Source: Hoplostethus atlanticus
Lineage: Eukaryota > Chordata > Actinopteri > Trachichthyiformes > Trachichthyidae
Direction of reading: 5' to 3'
Length of the DNA stretch: 64,000 nucleotides
Assembly: GCA_034670405.1 (NCBI GenBank)
Contig: JAXDDX010000015.1
Span: 6,106,001 to 6,170,000, forward strand
Under the pieces are notes generated by a model. That model saw only the letters and a program-made list of their open reading frames with translations, was not told the origin of the DNA and did no database searches. A program made the position numbers and the translations under genes. How positions within the stretch are numbered: position 1 is the first letter of the stretch; every line of letters begins with the position of its first letter. Positions 62,627 through 64,000 of this stretch are shown one piece after another.

Positions 62627-63164
62627 GTGTCAGGGCTTGCAGTTGGTGTAGGACCCAGAACGCAGACCACAACAAGGGAGTAGGGAAAAAGAGGTTTTAA
62701 TGGTGAGCAGGTGATGGGATGGTGGGGGGTGCAGAGGTTGGGCTGGATGGGGCTGGGGCAGGCAGGTGAGGCAGGAGCGAGGAAAGCAGGCAGGCTGGTG
62801 GGTAGCGGCGAGGAGACACGAGGAAGGAGGCGTTCAGGGGATCTTGGGAGACAGGAGAATCGGTTAGTTAAAGCACAAGGGTACACGAGGGAAATACTCA
62901 GACAATTGGTCATGAGCGGCCGAGAGAGTGACTACCACGGAAGTTGGCGGATTTATCTGGCGACGAGTGGTTGGAGAGCCGGGGTATATATACTGCTGGG
63001 CTGATGGCTTGATAGGTGGCAGGTGTGGAGGAAAGGCAGGGCCAGGAGAGGGAGCCATACCCACGCCACACACACAGACAGACAGAGAGACAGACAGGGG
63101 AGGTGGAGACACAAGGGAGGTAAAAACACAGGGAAAACCCGGGGTCCGTGCTGGAGCCGTAACA
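62627..63164 (-). mobile_element. Solo LTR of a Ty3/gypsy-like retrotransposon
   Basis: 538 bp on the minus strand from TGTTACGGCTCC to CCCTGACAC, flanked by GGGTT on both sides (62622-62626 and 63165-63169). Minus-strand TATATATACCCC suggests a promoter and ATTAAA near CACCATTAAAACC a poly(A) signal. No internal region remains, so it is a fossil left by LTR-LTR recombination. It sits inside the L1 reverse-transcriptase domain. Confidence 0.7.
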
Positions 63165-63490
63165 GGGTTAAATAGGAATATTTATTTACATGTTTAAACA
63201 TGTTTGGTTATGGTCCTATATTTCATGGATTAAACACCTCACCTCACCCAAAGCTTCTGTACAAATGGTAAGTCATGGTACTACCAGCTGTCAGGGGTGA
63301 CCCGCCAGGGTTGCCCAATAAGTCCACTGTTATTTTCCTTAGCCATAGAGCCCTATCCATCACACTCAAATCATTGCCATCAATAAGTGGAATTCATAGA
63401 GGAGGAGAAGAGCATAGATTATCTCTATATGCAGACGATTTATTATTATATGTATCAGACCCTATTCTAAGTGTAACCCCCTAGAGCTAC

Positions 63491-64000
63491 TAGCACTCTG
63501 GTTAGTTTGCATAAGACTACGCCACTCCCAAATATAGGGTGGGAGACCCTCACAGTAAGCTTCGGTCAACTTCCCCCACAGCAGGTTAGTGTTCAATTGA
63601 ATGAACCCACAGTCCTTTCAGTATAAAGCTTATCTTTATTACACTATTGATTGGAGCAATATACAAATGCATTCCTGGATGAAAAAAAATAAAAGATTAA
63701 AACCAAACTCCTAGTACAACACTAATCTGAAGCCACCAGGGGGAACACACATGGGGCTGACTCAACAGAGGGAAAAAAGTAGTAAAACAAACTTTACACA
63801 TCAAAGGTTAAGATCACTGCAATAGATCCACGTATGGGCCATCAGCCATATACACACACACACACTCTCGTGGAAACACAGCAAAGTAAAAGGTTGGTCT
63901 AGTGCCCTCAGTGTAAAATCCCTGGCTTTAACAGGTTAGGTTAGGCAGGTTAATGGATGCCCTGTTTTTAAATACACTAAAAACAAAAAAGTTGGCTCGC
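63491..64000. other. Unassigned right edge, probably repeat-derived
   Basis: After the L1 YADD segment the similarity ends near 63490. What follows is AT-rich with a short CA run (about 63851-63866) and no protein I recognise. It may be the start of another repeat cut by the window edge. Confidence 0.4.

Larger units (their letters stand above)
59935..63490 (+). mobile_element. L1-type LINE ORF2 remnant, in three pieces
   Basis: Piece 1 (about 59935-60334) reads the end of the endonuclease domain (SRIDYFFIDRTLFP, then ESDHAPV) and the following linker. Piece 2 (61819-62626) continues with LLIKSRGY, AGRLLAHQLKCRS, SGKVPGPD and the reverse transcriptase start (FSLDAEKAFDRV). Piece 3 (63165 to about 63490) gives TRQGCPISPLLFSLAIEPL and the YADD catalytic motif. 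Several frame changes and stops are visible and the 5' end is missing, so it is dead. It is an L1/Tx1-clade element. The interruptions are a palindromic element and a solo LTR. Confidence 0.85.

Overview
The window is ordinary vertebrate nuclear DNA from a teleost fish. Its genes are split by GT-AG introns, it carries CpG-rich promoters, dinucleotide repeats and 3' tails of fish L2-clade LINEs, and the proteins align best in memory with ray-finned fish and human orthologues. All five recognisable host genes lie on the + strand. The exon joins below were worked out by hand from splice sites and reading phase; no alignment could be run.

Layout. 1-10650: intergenic, with a CpG-rich patch at 640-1030, an L2 LINE tail, a hAT-like element carrying a 21-bp minisatellite, and no convincing gene. 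10651-12355: serpinh1 (HSP47, ER collagen chaperone ending in RDEL). 14819-20187: acer3 (alkaline ceramidase 3, 11 exons, 267 aa). 20188-28109: intergenic, with a decayed Tc1-like transposon and a hAT end. 28110-51944: a tandem cluster of three matrix metalloproteinase genes with the same ten-exon plan: an mmp20-like gene, mmp13, and a third MMP (candidate mmp30). 52755-58751: acat1 (mitochondrial acetyl-CoA acetyltransferase, 12 exons, 420 aa). 58999-64000: a repeat graveyard in which an L1-type LINE is split by a 1.5-kb palindromic element and by a solo LTR.

The most striking element is a whole-looking LTR retrotransposon at 30871-36854. It lies antisense in intron 3 of the mmp20-like gene, with two 766-bp LTRs that look identical and a 5-bp target duplication (GACCC). 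In its single long reading frame integrase comes before reverse transcriptase. That is the unusual Ty1/copia-like order of the Gmr1 group of Ty3/gypsy elements, and its Gag contains a SCAN-like capsid region.

The host genes share a loose theme. HSP47 folds collagen, and the MMPs cut collagen and other matrix proteins. ACER3 and ACAT1 are metabolic neighbours rather than pathway partners. The main host-gene oddity is in the third MMP: its hinge exon is one base out of frame between the catalytic and hemopexin halves, inside a Pro-Glu repeat. Either it makes a short catalytic-only enzyme or the assembly has an indel there.
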